From positions 3,316,001-3,380,000 of the forward strand of contig NC_084940.1 of the NCBI RefSeq assembly GCF_958298935.1: a stretch of DNA of 64,000 bases, in the 5' to 3' direction. The position numbers were made by a program, and so were the translations under genes. The notes beneath the pieces are model-generated. The model saw only the letters and a list, made by a program, of their open reading frames with translations, had not been told where the DNA came from and made no database searches. Positions 45,001-55,963 of the stretch are shown here, piece by piece. Each line of letters starts with the position of its first letter. Position 1 is the stretch's first letter. Source of the stretch: Phragmites australis. Lineage: Eukaryota; Streptophyta; Magnoliopsida; Poales; Poaceae.

Positions 45001-46548
45001 TCGGCGGAGCTCTGCGGCCGGCAATGGCGCTCGGCAAAGGTGAGTGGCGGTGATGTTGGGTGCGAATGGGAGAGCGAGGGGGGTTAGGGGCGGCTAAATA
45101 GGCGCGAGAGAGAGCGGGGTGATTACAAGATCGTGGGTGCGAGCACGTAGATGGGGGCGACGTGGGCGGCGGTTGCGCGCGGTGCGGGCAAAGCGGAGGG
45201 ACGGGAATGATAGGCGGACCTGAGCTGTCAGAGAGAGAGAGCTCGGGAGTGGGCTGGACTGCATTGCGCGAGGTGACGGGCCGGGCCGGGCCGGTAAGAA
45301 AACGAGCGTCACACTTTACGTGTTTAAGCTGCAACTGAAAACTGATACGCACACATGGCGAGTTGTTCAGGTGTTTACACAGTTCTCAGCATTGCCACTA
45401 GAAGTTTAAATTTGACATGGACTGGGGAGGTAATTAGCATTTTACATAGATCTGCTATGTAGCAAATCAGGACAAAACTTAGATGACATACATGTGACCT
45501 GTTCTTGGTTTGGCTCATTTCTGTCCCCTAAACCGCAATTGCAGTTCAGCTTTGACTCATGCTGGAGGGGGTGTTTCCCTAGCTGAAGTTTTCTATGGGG
45601 CCCACTAAAAGCTCGGCAACATGTGTCACAGACAAATTGTCGAATTTACACTGATTTTAGCTGCATAAATATTTGGGTGTTGCGATTCCGAGCAAAAATT
45701 GAGTTCTATTCAGATTTTCGGCATATGCTTAAGGGTAAAGTCTATTTTGCAACCCTGAACTGTTGAGAAAGTCTGAAAAACAACTCTAAATTTAAAAACC
45801 AGACACTATTCAACTTTTAACTATCAAAACCGTTCACGTTTCAATCCTTTCGCCTTTTACTAAAGAGTGTTGCTATTTTTGACTAGTGCTCAAATGATGA
45901 ATCCACTAATGGCCACACTCTGTCTCTGCAGGAGCCAGGGTGCTGATCCAGTGCAACTTCAAGGTGAACTCGACGTCGTCGGAGGAGCTCTCCCTGGAGG
46001 CGGAGCGCACTACCGACCAGAACGGCGTGTACAAGCTCGACGTGCCCCCCGTGGACGGCTTCGCGTGCCGCGAGGGACACGAGCTCCGCTCGGCGTGCCG
46101 CGCCACGCTCGTCCGGAGCTCCTCCGCCGCCTGCAACGTCCCGGGCCTCAGGGGGTCCACGCAGCACATCGCGCTCCGCTCCCGCGCCACCAACGCCTGC
46201 TTCCTCAACCTCAACGCGCTCAACTTCCGCCCCGCCAAGCGGGACGGCGCGCTCTGCCACGGCGGCGGCGGCGGAGGCAGCGGCGCCGGGCCCGCGTTCG
46301 GCTCGTCGCTCTTATTTTGGCCGTTCTTGCCGCTCTTCTGGCCGCCGTTCCGGCTCCCGTTCCCCGCGCCGGGCGGCGTCGGCGGAACGGTGTCGTTCCC
46401 GTGGCCGTTCCCGGTGCCGAACTGGCTCGTGCCCTTCCTGCGGCCGCCGTTCTTGCCCTTCCCGCTCTACGTGCCGGCGCCGGAGTCGTCGGTGCCGCCG
46501 CCGTCCTACCGTTTCCTGCCTTCCCAAGAAGCGACCTCTCGGCCTTAG
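42024..46548 (+). CDS. Pollen Ole e 1-like secreted cell-wall protein, proline-rich C-terminus
   Basis: The Ole e 1/extensin-like family comprises secreted, cysteine-bonded plant proteins of the cell wall. Exons 42,024-42,201 and 45,932-46,548 (donor GTGAGG, acceptor TGCAG) give 264 aa. Residues 1-28 are a signal peptide (VAVFLALVLLMFSGTEA). The family signature VVGSVYCDACSNNTFSKHSF follows at about 37-56, and exon 2 continues the domain with further cysteines (IQCNFK, GFACREG, RSACRA, SSAACNV, TNACFLN, GALCHG). After a Gly run the tail is Pro/Trp/Phe-rich (FWPFLPLFWPPFRLPFPAP; FPWPFPVPNW). The 3.7-kb intron holds a probable retrotransposon LTR in antisense. The substrate or partner is unknown. 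Confidence 0.9.
42600..45313 (-). mobile_element. Probable gypsy-type LTR inside the Ole e 1-like intron
   Basis: On the minus strand a probable LTR starts TGTGACGCTCG at 45,313, the TGTGACG start common in grass gypsy LTRs. A TATA-like CGCCTATTTAGCCGCC near 45,090-45,105 is followed by GC-rich leader-like sequence to about 44,520, then AT-rich sequence to about 42,600. No gag or pol coding is present, so it is a solo LTR or fragment. I could not define the left end or a 5-bp target duplication. Confidence 0.5.
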
Positions 46549-48140
46549 ACCGGCCACCGGGTTCAGAAGAAGCTTGTCAAGATCTGAGATTTTAGCCTTC
46601 TTGCCAAGATCAACTTCAGAATCCGTGTGTTAGTGGTGAGAGACTGAGAGGCTGTGTGCTATTTGATCTCATGTTAGGTGACCTCTGTTCCATGCACCAT
46701 GCTCATGCATGTAATTGGAGCTAGTGCTGGTGTTTCCATGGTGTTCATTGAGCTGATGGACATCGGGATTGTGATATTCTGTAGTGACCATGGTTACTGG
46801 TGTTGTTGACCTTCCGATGAACGTTGAGCGAAAAATGAGTAGACCAATTGATCCGTGCACCATACTCAACACGAACAAGGCGTCAGGAGACATCCTGTGT
46901 GCTCAAAACCTGTCTCGCCTGTTTGGAGCTCATGGCAGAGCTGTGATCGAGTGTACACGTAAAGCTGGGTGTGATTGGTATGAGTTCTGCAATGGAATTG
47001 CGTCGTCATCGCTGCACCAGAAACGCGTTACCCAATGTGCATATGACAGGAAGGAGTAGGCACAAATGTCTGTAACTGATTGCTGAACATAGAGTTTATC
47101 AGGATTGTTGCTTTGTCTTTTCTCTCGGACCCTTCCAAACTGATTGCAATCCTTTTTCAGTGGAAATGTACTTCAAGTGTTTGATAAACACAGGAACCTA
47201 GCAGAAGACAGGCAGACACAGGTACACGAAGCCAAGTTCCATGTTGAAGGATGCTAGAATCATGGGTGGTTCTTGGTTCCAGATGTCAAATTCCGGGGTG
47301 TTCATGACACACACGGACTGAAACCACAAAACAAATCTGCGAGATGCAGCTGACGTTTTGGAGCGTCGCATTGGACAGGAAACAGACGCTGCTAGATAAG
47401 CTAAACAACCCTTGTGGTCGGGGCGTTTGACACCTCCAAACACAGGTCAGAGAAGACTTGTAGCTATTGGTGCATTATTTCCATGACGCCATTAACCGGC
47501 CTTTCAAGTTGCATGCATGGATTTTTGGCTCCTGGTTTTGGTTATTAACCCTCCGAAACAGCCAAATCGTATTCTAACAGCCAAATACTATATGCATGTA
47601 ATGCAGGTGTATGATATTATATGTGCAACTATCGTGTAAGAAAATTGCAGGGCCTCTCTCAAGTCTCATCAGCTCCTAATCTTATATAAACACAGCCTCT
47701 TGATCAAGACCCTTTCTCTAGAAAAACTAGTATGTACTCCAAAAATATATACATTTTTAGCTTAGATTCATAATTGATCTTGTTATAACTAAAGTATATA
47801 TTATTTTATAAGATACATATATCTTACTTTCTGAGATATATATACTATTTTCTAATATGTATATACTTCTTTATAAGTGATTTTTTTTTCTAAGATGTGT
47901 ATATTATTTTTTAAGATGTACATATTTATTTCTAAACATCTATTAGAGGAGAATTATGTACACCAAGAATACAGAACATCCTTTCATTTTCTATATATCC
48001 CTCTCTCTCGTCTTCTCATTCTTGGCTAGCAAAGGTTGATTTCACCACAAGCCTCTGCCAATAAGTTGCTCATACTGTCACACACCTTTTGCAAATTTGC
48101 AAGAAGCTAGCTAGGTAGCCAAGTCTTGGGAGAGCTGGCC
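46549..48140. other. Intergenic, Ole e 1-like gene to SAUR
   Basis: 46,549-46,780 is the likely 3' UTR. Open stretches at 46,784-47,059 (+) and 47,198-47,443 (-) have no recognisable domain. 47,740-47,950 is low-complexity AT with repeated aagat(g/a)tatata words. A TATA-like ctatatatccctc at about 47,991-48,003 is 140 bp before the SAUR start. Confidence 0.4.
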
Positions 48141-48524
48141 ATGGCCATGGAGAAAGGGAGGAAGACGGGGCTGATCATGAAGACACTGGACCGGTGCCGG
48201 AGCGTGCGGAGGAAGGCCGCGCCGGAGGGGTGCTTCACGGTGTGCGTCGGCGCGGGGCGGCAGCGGTTCGTGGTCCGGACGGAATGCGTGAACCACCCGC
48301 TGTTCCGGGCGCTGCTGGAGGAGGCCGAGGAGGAGTTCGGGTACGCGGCCGCGGGCCCGCTCGCGCTGCCGTGCGACGCCCACGCTTTCGTGCAGGTGCT
48401 GGAGCAGATCGAAGAGGAGAAGGCGGCGGCGGCGGCGGCCGTTGCGAGGTGCGGTCTCGTCAGGGGGCACTCCGCGTACCGGCTGCTCGATCCCGGCCGG
48501 CCGCTCCTCCTCGGCCGGTCGTAG
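48141..48524 (+). CDS. SAUR-family auxin-responsive protein
   Basis: SAURs are small, auxin-induced proteins; many promote cell expansion by inhibiting PP2C.D phosphatases. This intronless 127-aa ORF has the SAUR core at about residues 31-90: CFTVCVGAGRQRFVVRTECV, then NHPLFRALLEEAEEEFGY, then LALPCDAHAFVQVLEQIEE. Start chosen: the first ATG (MAMEKGRKTG); a second Met two codons later is possible. The C-terminus has an Ala run and ends GRPLLLGRS. A lone gene here, not a SAUR cluster. Confidence 0.92.
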   Translation: MAMEKGRKTGLIMKTLDRCRSVRRKAAPEGCFTVCVGAGRQRFVVRTECVNHPLFRALLEEAEEEFGYAAAGPLALPCDAHAFVQVLEQIEEEKAAAAAAVARCGLVRGHSAYRLLDPGRPLLLGRS

Positions 48525-48890
48525 CGCTTGGACGGCGACGCCGGCGTGCTCTTGCCAATCTGCACCCGAGCTTCCTCTGTGTCTGTATTGCATCCTAATA
48601 TAAATCGTGAGCAAATCGTGTAGATGCCAACCGCCAATAACGGTTAGTGCGTCCTAGTAGTTGATGAGTTCTTGAGCTCGAGTTTTTGTCGAGCAAATTC
48701 TAAATCTGAAACGGTAAAACTATTTGAGTGGTGAAAATCCAACCTAGACTATTTGAATGGAAAATTTTGCTGCGTTTCTGATATAAGCGATTCATACAAA
48801 TGGAATTTCTCTAAAGAGCATTCTGGAACTTGAGTTTGTAGCCAAAAAAAGAGGATAGTTCAAGAGAAAAACTATAGCATCCACATATAC
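48525..48890. other. SAUR 3' region and flank
   Basis: The start of this stretch is the likely SAUR 3' UTR. No further gene is recognised. Confidence 0.35.
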
Positions 48891-49164
48891 CTGCTGGTCT
48901 GGTCCTAACAGACCACTGACACATCCTTCTTTGGAGTAGAGGTGACACAGAATTTCTTGGGCTTGCAGCCTCCCAGGATTCAGCATCCAGTGATGCAGCG
49001 TGTGCACTAGCATTTTCACCAGCACTTGAGGCGGCCCTTTGTAAAAGACATTTAACTCCAGAGCCAGTTTACACGCAGCCACAATTGATTCGGGAAGAAG
49101 CTGATCTGGGTTGCTGCACTCTGGCATGCTTATCAATTCTGTTTTCTTTGATTCCTTCTGCATC
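48891..49164 (-). pseudogene. Orphan exon-like coding segment, function not recognised
   Basis: A 274-bp open segment on the minus strand is framed by a good acceptor (TTTGTTCAG) and donor (CAG|GTATATG). It reads MQKESKKTELISMPECSNPD, then ESIVAACKLALELNVF, VLVKMLVHTLHHWML and QAQEILCHLYSKEG, a plausible globular helical sequence rather than chance. I do not recognise the family, and no matching neighbouring exon could be found in 48,525-51,000. It may be one exon of an unrecognised gene or a captured fragment. Confidence 0.4.
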
Positions 49165-50969
49165 CTGAACAAAAGCAAAATCCTTAAGCAGCAGTTGAGT
49201 TGAAATCAGTTCATTGATATTTAAGAAAAAAGACAGACTGATTCTTCTAAAAAAATTAGACTTATTCCTATAATTACAACTTGCAACCAAGTTGTTGAAC
49301 CCGTCACTGTACCATATCGACATGATTCAAAAATCATCGGTGAAATTCTTCGAACATCAAAAGACAAGGCAGAAAAGCATATACTTGTCATTTCGATAAA
49401 CTATCTTTGAAACATTTACTACATGTAACACAACCTAGTTTGCCAAATTTCTGGCTTGATCTTGTAACATGGAGAAGCTACAGACATTAGGTTTACAGAT
49501 GGACAACCCACTATTTTCCAAAACGGTAACCAGTAAGGGACATGTTTTGACTACATCTGACACAGGAGAATACTACGCAGATATGGAAACATTGATATAA
49601 TATTGCTTTAAACATAAAATAATTACCCATTGTTAACTTTTGGAACACTTGGAGCGCCAAGAAAGCATCCATCAACTACGAAAATGATAGGCTCCACGTC
49701 AATTTAATTTATTGACTCCTCTGGAGTCAAAAGTTGGATGCTTGTTTTGTTAGCTCCAGTGACATCTGAAGAGGTGAAGGAATATGTCGGTATGTAAAAA
49801 CGATTTTGGTAAAAAGCGCAGGACATATCCAACTGGTGATTGCAATTAGGGTTGGCTCAGCAACTTCACAAACAAAGCGCTTATGTTGCGAACGTTTTGG
49901 AAATAGTTGCACAAACTGAGAAGGCAATTGAAAACAGGATAGTTTGAGAGATTTTATTATGTACAGAAGAATGCACAATGCAGAATGAAATAATATTGCT
50001 TTTAAGTTGTAATTTTAATGAAGTAAAAAAATATATCTGTTTGTAGCGATTGAACCGGAAAGTCAACATTTATAAGCCTAAAGCCTAAAGGAGATTAACA
50101 GAGCCATTCAGGTCATAAGAAAAACTAGAGGCTCCCTGTGATATTTAGCAAGCTTCACAATAAGAAGAACTAGAGGCTCCCTGTGACGGTTATTTAGTAT
50201 AAAAATGGTGAAATGTGAAAAAAAACCAGCTTTACAGCATCAAGCAATGGACAGGGGTGTTTGAACCTATTGAGAAATTTGAACTACAAAATGTGGTAGG
50301 GCAGCAGCTCTGTGATTCTTTTGTTGTGATATGTTGCCAACAGACAGACATTGTCGAAGGGTTTATCTTTCTCTGAAAAACATACATTTTTTACTGTTGA
50401 GAGTTTCCAATGTTAATGCCCACTAAACCCAATCTTGCAACTTTTTTTATTCAGATTTTGGAGATTTCAATCTTTCATCTGAAGTCTGCAGAATAATAGA
50501 AACGAATATTCGCAGAATCAGCAAGTCTCAGTTTACCTAACAGACTGTTCATCACTGCCGCTAAACCACAATTCGCGGGCACAATAACACCGCTGGTAAT
50601 TCAATAATCAATACTAGTCGCCTAAAAAGTGAATTCTCCCGCGAAGTAAGACCCTAATCGCAAGTTACAAACGAACCTAATTCCAAGGAGATCGATTAGC
50701 TCTCCATCACCACAAACCTTTGAACCCTCGCCAGAAGCATCATACATACCACACACATCCAAGCTTCATCCGCGCTGATGGAAGTTCTTAAGAACATGAA
50801 CTCAGACGTGCAAGCCTAGATGACGAGAACTGTAAAGAGCAAGAGCAGAGGGTCAAATTCACCTAAAAAGTGGGAAGCACGGTAAACGGCGGCGAGCCGG
50901 CGATTCGCCCTCCCCTCTGCGAAGTCCGGCCCTCCGCCCGCGCTGCTTCGCTCCGCCGCCTCAGTAGCG
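49165..50969. other. Intergenic, no gene recognised
   Basis: Mostly AT-rich. I see a near-repeat of aactagaggctccctgtga at about 50,124 and 50,168. No coding sequence with domain or splice support. Confidence 0.35.
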
Positions 50970-51235
50970 GGGTACGGGGCTGTTTGGATGTAGGTTGGAG
51001 TTTCCAAGCCAAATATTAGTCATGTTAAAATCGAGGCAATACCAAAATTTAATAAATGGTTCATGATCAAATCAATATTTAATAGTTTGGTCAAAATACG
51101 GACGGCTAAATTAGTCATCTAAAACTTATCCCCGTTGCTAATTAAATTTTCAGACGCGATCAAATTTTAGCTTCTAACCAAATACTAGCCAAATCACAAG
51201 ACGTGACTCCGGATGTCACAAACCAAACATGATCA
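50970..51235. mobile_element. Possible Tourist-like MITE
   Basis: The left end reads ggggctgtttggatg and the right end, reverse-complemented, gatcatgtttggtttgtg, Tourist-like termini enclosing AT-rich non-coding DNA. Target duplication not resolved. It lies about 370 bp upstream of the eL8 gene. Confidence 0.4.
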
Positions 51236-51600
51236 ATATGTAATATTCGAATGCGCGAGGGATTCATATGGAAATATACCAAACAATTGGGCTAGAACAA
51301 AAAATCACCGGAACAAACGGCCCAGCCCACCTAGGCCCACTCACCTCTCTCTCGGCTGCGGCCCAAGTGCCATCGCTTAAACCCTAATCCTTGCGCTGGA
51401 CGGCCGAGACAACCCAGCTCCCTTCTCCACCCCGCATCCGACGCCCAGGAAGCGTCCACCTCGGCGCGACGCGTCCTTTATAGAACCACCTCTCCGCTTC
51501 GGAGCGCCACTCGCCGCCGCCTCCTCCCCCTCTTCCTCCGCATCACCGTCGTCTCCCGTTCGGAACGCCGATCCCCCCCGCCCCCCCCCCCCCCGGCGAA

Positions 51601-53654
51601 ATGGTGCGTACGGTCTTGCCGCCGGTCTGCCGCTTCTACTTTTAGGCTCCAACTGTTTCAATATCTCCTCCGAAGAAATCCTGGATTTTTCGTTTTTGTT
51701 TGGTGTTGTTTCAATCTGGCTTCGTGGATCTTGGGTGCTCGGGCTTATGTTCTTGCAGTTTTAGGATGATAACTAATCTTTCTAGGAGTTGCTGAGAATT
51801 TGCGTATGATTCATTTAATGTGCTAAGAGTTGGAATCACAAATCTGCAGGCCCCGAAGCGAGGTGGCAAGGCGCCGGTGCCGGCGAAGAAGAAAACGGTA
51901 TGTGCTGCTCTCTGCCACGTTCTTGCTCGAGATGCCATGTCTGGAGTGTGTAGTCTGATTGTGTTGGATTTGGCTGGGTGCAGGAGAAGGTGACGAACCC
52001 GCTGTTCGAGAAGAGGCCGAAGCAGTTCGGCATCGGCGGCGCTCTGCCGCCCAAGAAGGACCTGCACCGATTCGTGAAGTGGCCCAAGGTCGTGCGCATC
52101 CAGCGCCAACGCCGCATCCTCAAGCAGCGCCTCAAGGTGCCGCCGGCGCTCAACCAGTTCACCCGCACTCTCGACAAGAACCTCGGTATGCCCATTACTC
52201 ACCCGAGAGCTAGCACTGAACATAGAAATCGCAATGCCCTGAATTCGCTAGGAGAAGTATCCCCGTTTTGCCTGCTGAGTCTGGAATCGATGCGGGAACC
52301 AGTTCTGACTATGTCGTTTGCACATTGGATTGACAACGAACCGACTTGTGTGCATTATAAGTTTTCTCACATAATGATGGCTATATAGTGGCGTGGTGTG
52401 TTTAATTTTTGTTATCAATTTTCATGTTTGGGTACCTGGATTAGCACAGGAGGCGTGGATTGAGCTTATGTAGCCTCTCATTAGTGTTTGTTTATGTGTT
52501 TTTCAGTAGTGTTGCGATATTTTTTAACTTAAGATTGGATAGTAGAGTATCTAATCGTGACTGCTGTATTCACCTGTAAATATGGTAAAGCATCATGCTT
52601 CTATTAGGAGCTGATATGTGCTCATAGAAGCTACTGAAAATTGAAGAATGACTGGCATCAGCATCTTACCTCTGGGGGTGCAATCAATGGAAGATGAATA
52701 TTCACTTGTGTTGTTAGTTGACTATGTAGCTGCTATGCTTGTACTATGACTAGTCCTGGAACCACACCTCTATTTGCCTTCGTTGACGATGATGTTTGCT
52801 TTTTGGGTTCTGTATAATTTGTTTGTTTAGTTTTCCAAATTGCTTATGTGAGTCATGTTTGCAGCAACCAACCTGTTTAAGATGCTTCTCAAGTACCGCC
52901 CCGAGGACAAGGCTGCCAAGAAGGAGAGGCTTTTGAAGAGGGCTCAGGCTGAGAATGAAGGAAAAACTGTGGAGGCCAAGAAACCAATCGTTGTGAAGTA
53001 TGGCCTTAACCATGTGACTTACCTCATTGAGCAGGTAAGGCTTCATCACTTCTTTGTTTCACTTAGTTACTTGGTAATCAAGGGGTACCATTTTCATTGA
53101 ACAAGTGATGATGTTGCATTGATCGAATGTTTTGTCCAGAGCAAGGCCCAGCTTGTTGTCATATCTCATGATGTGGATCCGATTGAGTTGGTTGTGTGGC
53201 TTCCAGCCCTGTGCAGGAAGATGGAGGTCCCTTACTGCATCGTTAAAGGAAAGGCCCGCCTTGGATTGGTATGTTTCTCCTATCCTACTGCTTTGAGCAA
53301 GTTGATTATCTCAAAGCTAGTTGATGAAACAATGGCTCATCATTTGAAAACAATCATATGTAGATTGTTCACAAGAAGACCGCATCCGTCCTGTGCCTGA
53401 CCACTGTCAAGAATGAGGACAAGCTTGAGTTCAGCAAGATCTTGGAGGCTATTAAGGTATGAAACAATGAAATCAGTGATCTGTCTTTGCTCCTTCGCTC
53501 TGACTCAACTTGTATTCTCCAGGCAAACTTCAACGACAAGTTCGATGAGGTTAGGAAGAAGTGGGGAGGCGGCATCATGGGCTCCAAGTCGCAGGCGAAG
53601 ACCAAGGCCAGGGAAAAGCTGCTCGCCAAGGAGGCTGCGCAGCGGATGACCTAG
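51601..53654 (+). CDS. RPL7A: 60S ribosomal protein eL8 (L7a)
   Basis: This is a structural RNA-binding protein of the large cytosolic ribosomal subunit. Exons are 51,601-51,603, 51,850-51,897, 51,984-52,185, 52,865-53,034, 53,140-53,268, 53,364-53,456 and 53,523-53,654, all GT-AG, giving 258 aa, the usual plant length. The first exon codes only the initiator ATG, a pattern common in ribosomal protein genes. Order seen: basic N-terminus ([16 protein letters not shown]), [20 protein letters not shown], then the L7Ae RNA-binding fold ([50 protein letters not shown]), and the C-terminal [15 protein letters not shown] tail ending EAAQRMT. Position 180-181 reads GL where I recall GA in other grasses. 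Confidence 0.97.
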
Positions 53655-54109
53655 ATTGTCCTCTGCTGAATCCGTCTCTAGTTTCCTTGTTATGACGGGA
53701 AAAACCAATGATGAGCATTATGCACTCGTACTGTGGTTTTCTGAATCTAGTTTCACATCTTTTCGTTCACCAGACCATGTTTAGAAACTTTGCAAGACAA
53801 GAGTTTACAGTGTTTATGCGATGTGTTGAGCCTTCTAAATCTCACGTCATGTGTACCAGTCCCTTTTCTTTGCCAATGCATGGGATACACGTTTTGCTGA
53901 TAATTTTGCAGTGGTGAAGTTACACTGATGGCAATTCATGCTGATGCGGTGGTATTGTTTCATGCTCCTGCCACTTATTTGACTTGCTTGCAAAATTGCA
54001 TGTCATAAGAAGATGTCAATTTTAGTTTTAATCTTCAAACTGGTAACAAAGGCTGAGACTTTGAAAGTAGCGGACTAGATATTGGGTCTGGCCTATTGGA
54101 ATGTCTGGT
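53655..54109. other. 3' flank of the eL8 gene
   Basis: The first 200-250 bp are the likely 3' UTR. No other gene is seen before the tandem repeats. Confidence 0.4.
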
Positions 54110-54592
54110 CAGTTATAACTCGAAATACTGTGAGTTACAACTTGTTATTATAACTCGAAACACTGTGAGAACTTGTTAGGTAGATTAGTTACAACTTTAC
54201 GTTCAGTAATGTATAATTGTAACATGAGAAGTTAATACTGTAAGTTACAACTTGTTATGCGCATTGCGTATATCTTCTAGTTATAACCGGAAATACTATG
54301 AGTTATAACTTGTTAGGTATATCAGTTATAATTTTACGTTCAGAAATATATAATTGCAACATGAGAAACTAACACTGTAAGTTACAATTTGTTATTCATA
54401 TTGCGTACATCCCCCAGTTACAACTTGAAACATAATGAGTTACAACTTGGTAGATCAGTTACAACTTCACGTCCATAAATACATAAGTGCAACACGAGAA
54501 GCTAACACTGTGAGTTATAACTTGTTATTCGCATTGCACACATCTTTCAGTTACAACCCGAAACACTATGAGTTACAACTTGTAGGGTGTGC
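54110..54592. repeat. Degenerate tandem repeat, about 135-bp period
   Basis: About 3.3 units begin with agttataactcgaaatactgt-like words at 54,111, 54,279, 54,416 and 54,549 (spacings 168, 137, 133). Each contains gagttacaacttgtta, acttcacgttcagaaat, aacatgagaa and gcattgcgta(c/t)atc. Units differ by 10-20 percent by eye. The first is longer because of an internal extra copy of its start. No coding. Confidence 0.8.
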
Positions 54593-54627
54593 GTATATAT
54601 GAACTACAGTGAGCATACCTGCAGAAT

Positions 54628-54683
<56 letters not shown>

Positions 54684-54684
54684 T
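54628..54684. repeat. (AC)n(AT)n(GT)n palindromic microsatellite
   Basis: About 20 bases of AC, 18 of AT and 19 of TG run together, making a nearly perfect self-complementary 57-bp block centred near 54,656. Flanks extend the symmetry weakly (ctgcagaata on the left, tattctactg on the right). Confidence 0.95.
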
Positions 54685-54860
54685 CTATTCTACTGTTGAA
54701 CAAAATTTTAGAAGTAAAATGCGATTAAGTAGTTACTACTAAAATTTTATTTAGTATGTGTAGAATAATATATTACATTATAGATATAAAATATCACTAC
54801 CGTATGCAATTTTCTCCAACTCATTTCTTGTTTGGTAGACATACGATAGTGCTATTTTAG

Positions 54861-55380
54861 ATTCATTCAAGTAGTATATATACTTTTTTAGGTAGTTTGT
54901 ATATTTTTTTAGTATATTAAATTTTATGTACGAATATGAATGTATTATCAAAATCTATTAAAGTTGAAGGATTTTTTTTCAATTTTTTCATGTAATTCAC
55001 ACCGAAGTATCTTAGAATGAGTATATAAGTATACTTATTGCGATAAAAGAGTATATTCGATTCATTTATGTACTCCTGAGAGTACATACTCACTACTATG
55101 ATATACCACATGAATGAGTATATATGTACTCCCGAGAGTACATACTCCATACTATGATATACCATATAAATGAACTGGATATACTCATTTGTCACTATAA
55201 GTATACTTATATACTCATTCTAAGATACTCCAATTTGAACTACATAAAAAAATAGAAAAGAAGTCCATCAATTTTATTAGATTTTAATAATACATTTGTA
55301 TTTGTACATAAAATGTAATACACTAAAGAAAATATATGCAAACCACCTTAAAAAACTATACATACCACTTGGATGATCTT
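54861..55380. mobile_element. Fold-back element of about 520 bp
   Basis: Left arm 54,861 to about 55,110 and right arm about 55,130-55,380 are reverse complements with scattered mismatches: agattcattcaagtagta versus the complement of the right end (aagatcatccaagtggta), and gtatcttagaatgagtatat pairs with the complement of the string at about 55,205-55,232. The centre holds two copies of (t)gtactcc(t/c)gagagtacatactc. Non-coding. Confidence 0.8.
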
Positions 55381-55483
55381 ATATACTCACATGCTCCATG
55401 TACATACCATTTATCATATAAGATACTTCCTATATAATGAGATACGTATGTGGGAGTATATACTTCCAAAAATACCAAATATG

Positions 55484-55486
<3 letters not shown>

Positions 55487-55525
<39 letters not shown>
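55487..55525. repeat. (TA)n microsatellite
   Basis: An uninterrupted at-dinucleotide run of nearly 40 bp, followed by gtggtaagcgggccc. Confidence 0.95.
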
Positions 55526-55528
<3 letters not shown>

Positions 55529-55536
55529 GTAAGCGG

Positions 55537-55652
55537 GCCCACTGTATGTAACTACATGGGGCCTATTGCCATGCTCACACAACGAATTTTTTATGCCCAC
55601 TGTATGTAACTACATGGGGCCTATTGCCATGCTCACACAACGAATTTTTTTA
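55537..55652. repeat. 58-bp tandem duplication at the MULE border
   Basis: The unit gcccactgtatgtaactaca... through acaacgaatttttta occurs at 55,537 and 55,595 with no mismatch seen. The end of copy 2 overlaps the first bases of the MULE left terminus at 55,642. Confidence 0.95.
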
Positions 55653-55963
55653 TATATATTTTAATATTTGTAAAATTATATGTCTGTTTTAAAATTTAGC
55701 AAGAATAGGCTACCGTCACCTATTCATCGGGCGATAGCAAAATCTCGTCCTATGAACGGACGACACCTTGACGTGGTTGGCCGCTGATGTGGCATAAAGA
55801 CCTTATTCTCGTCCGATGAATGGGTGACACCTTGATCTTAGCCAATCACATGATAGTAGCAAGGTGTTGTCCAATGAACTGGAGATACTTGCTTTGTCCG
55901 AATTTTAATTGTGCCATAATACGCGTTAGATGTTTGTGCAATATTTTGGATACCCAGAGTTGA

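Noticed and set aside
51711..52223. 170-codon minus-strand frame across eL8 exons 2-3
   Set aside because: Antisense reading of the eL8 coding exons.
54110..55400. CRISPR-like or satellite array
   Set aside because: Units are degenerate and unequal with no unique spacers, and the genome is a plant nuclear genome; simple tandem and inverted repeats explain it.
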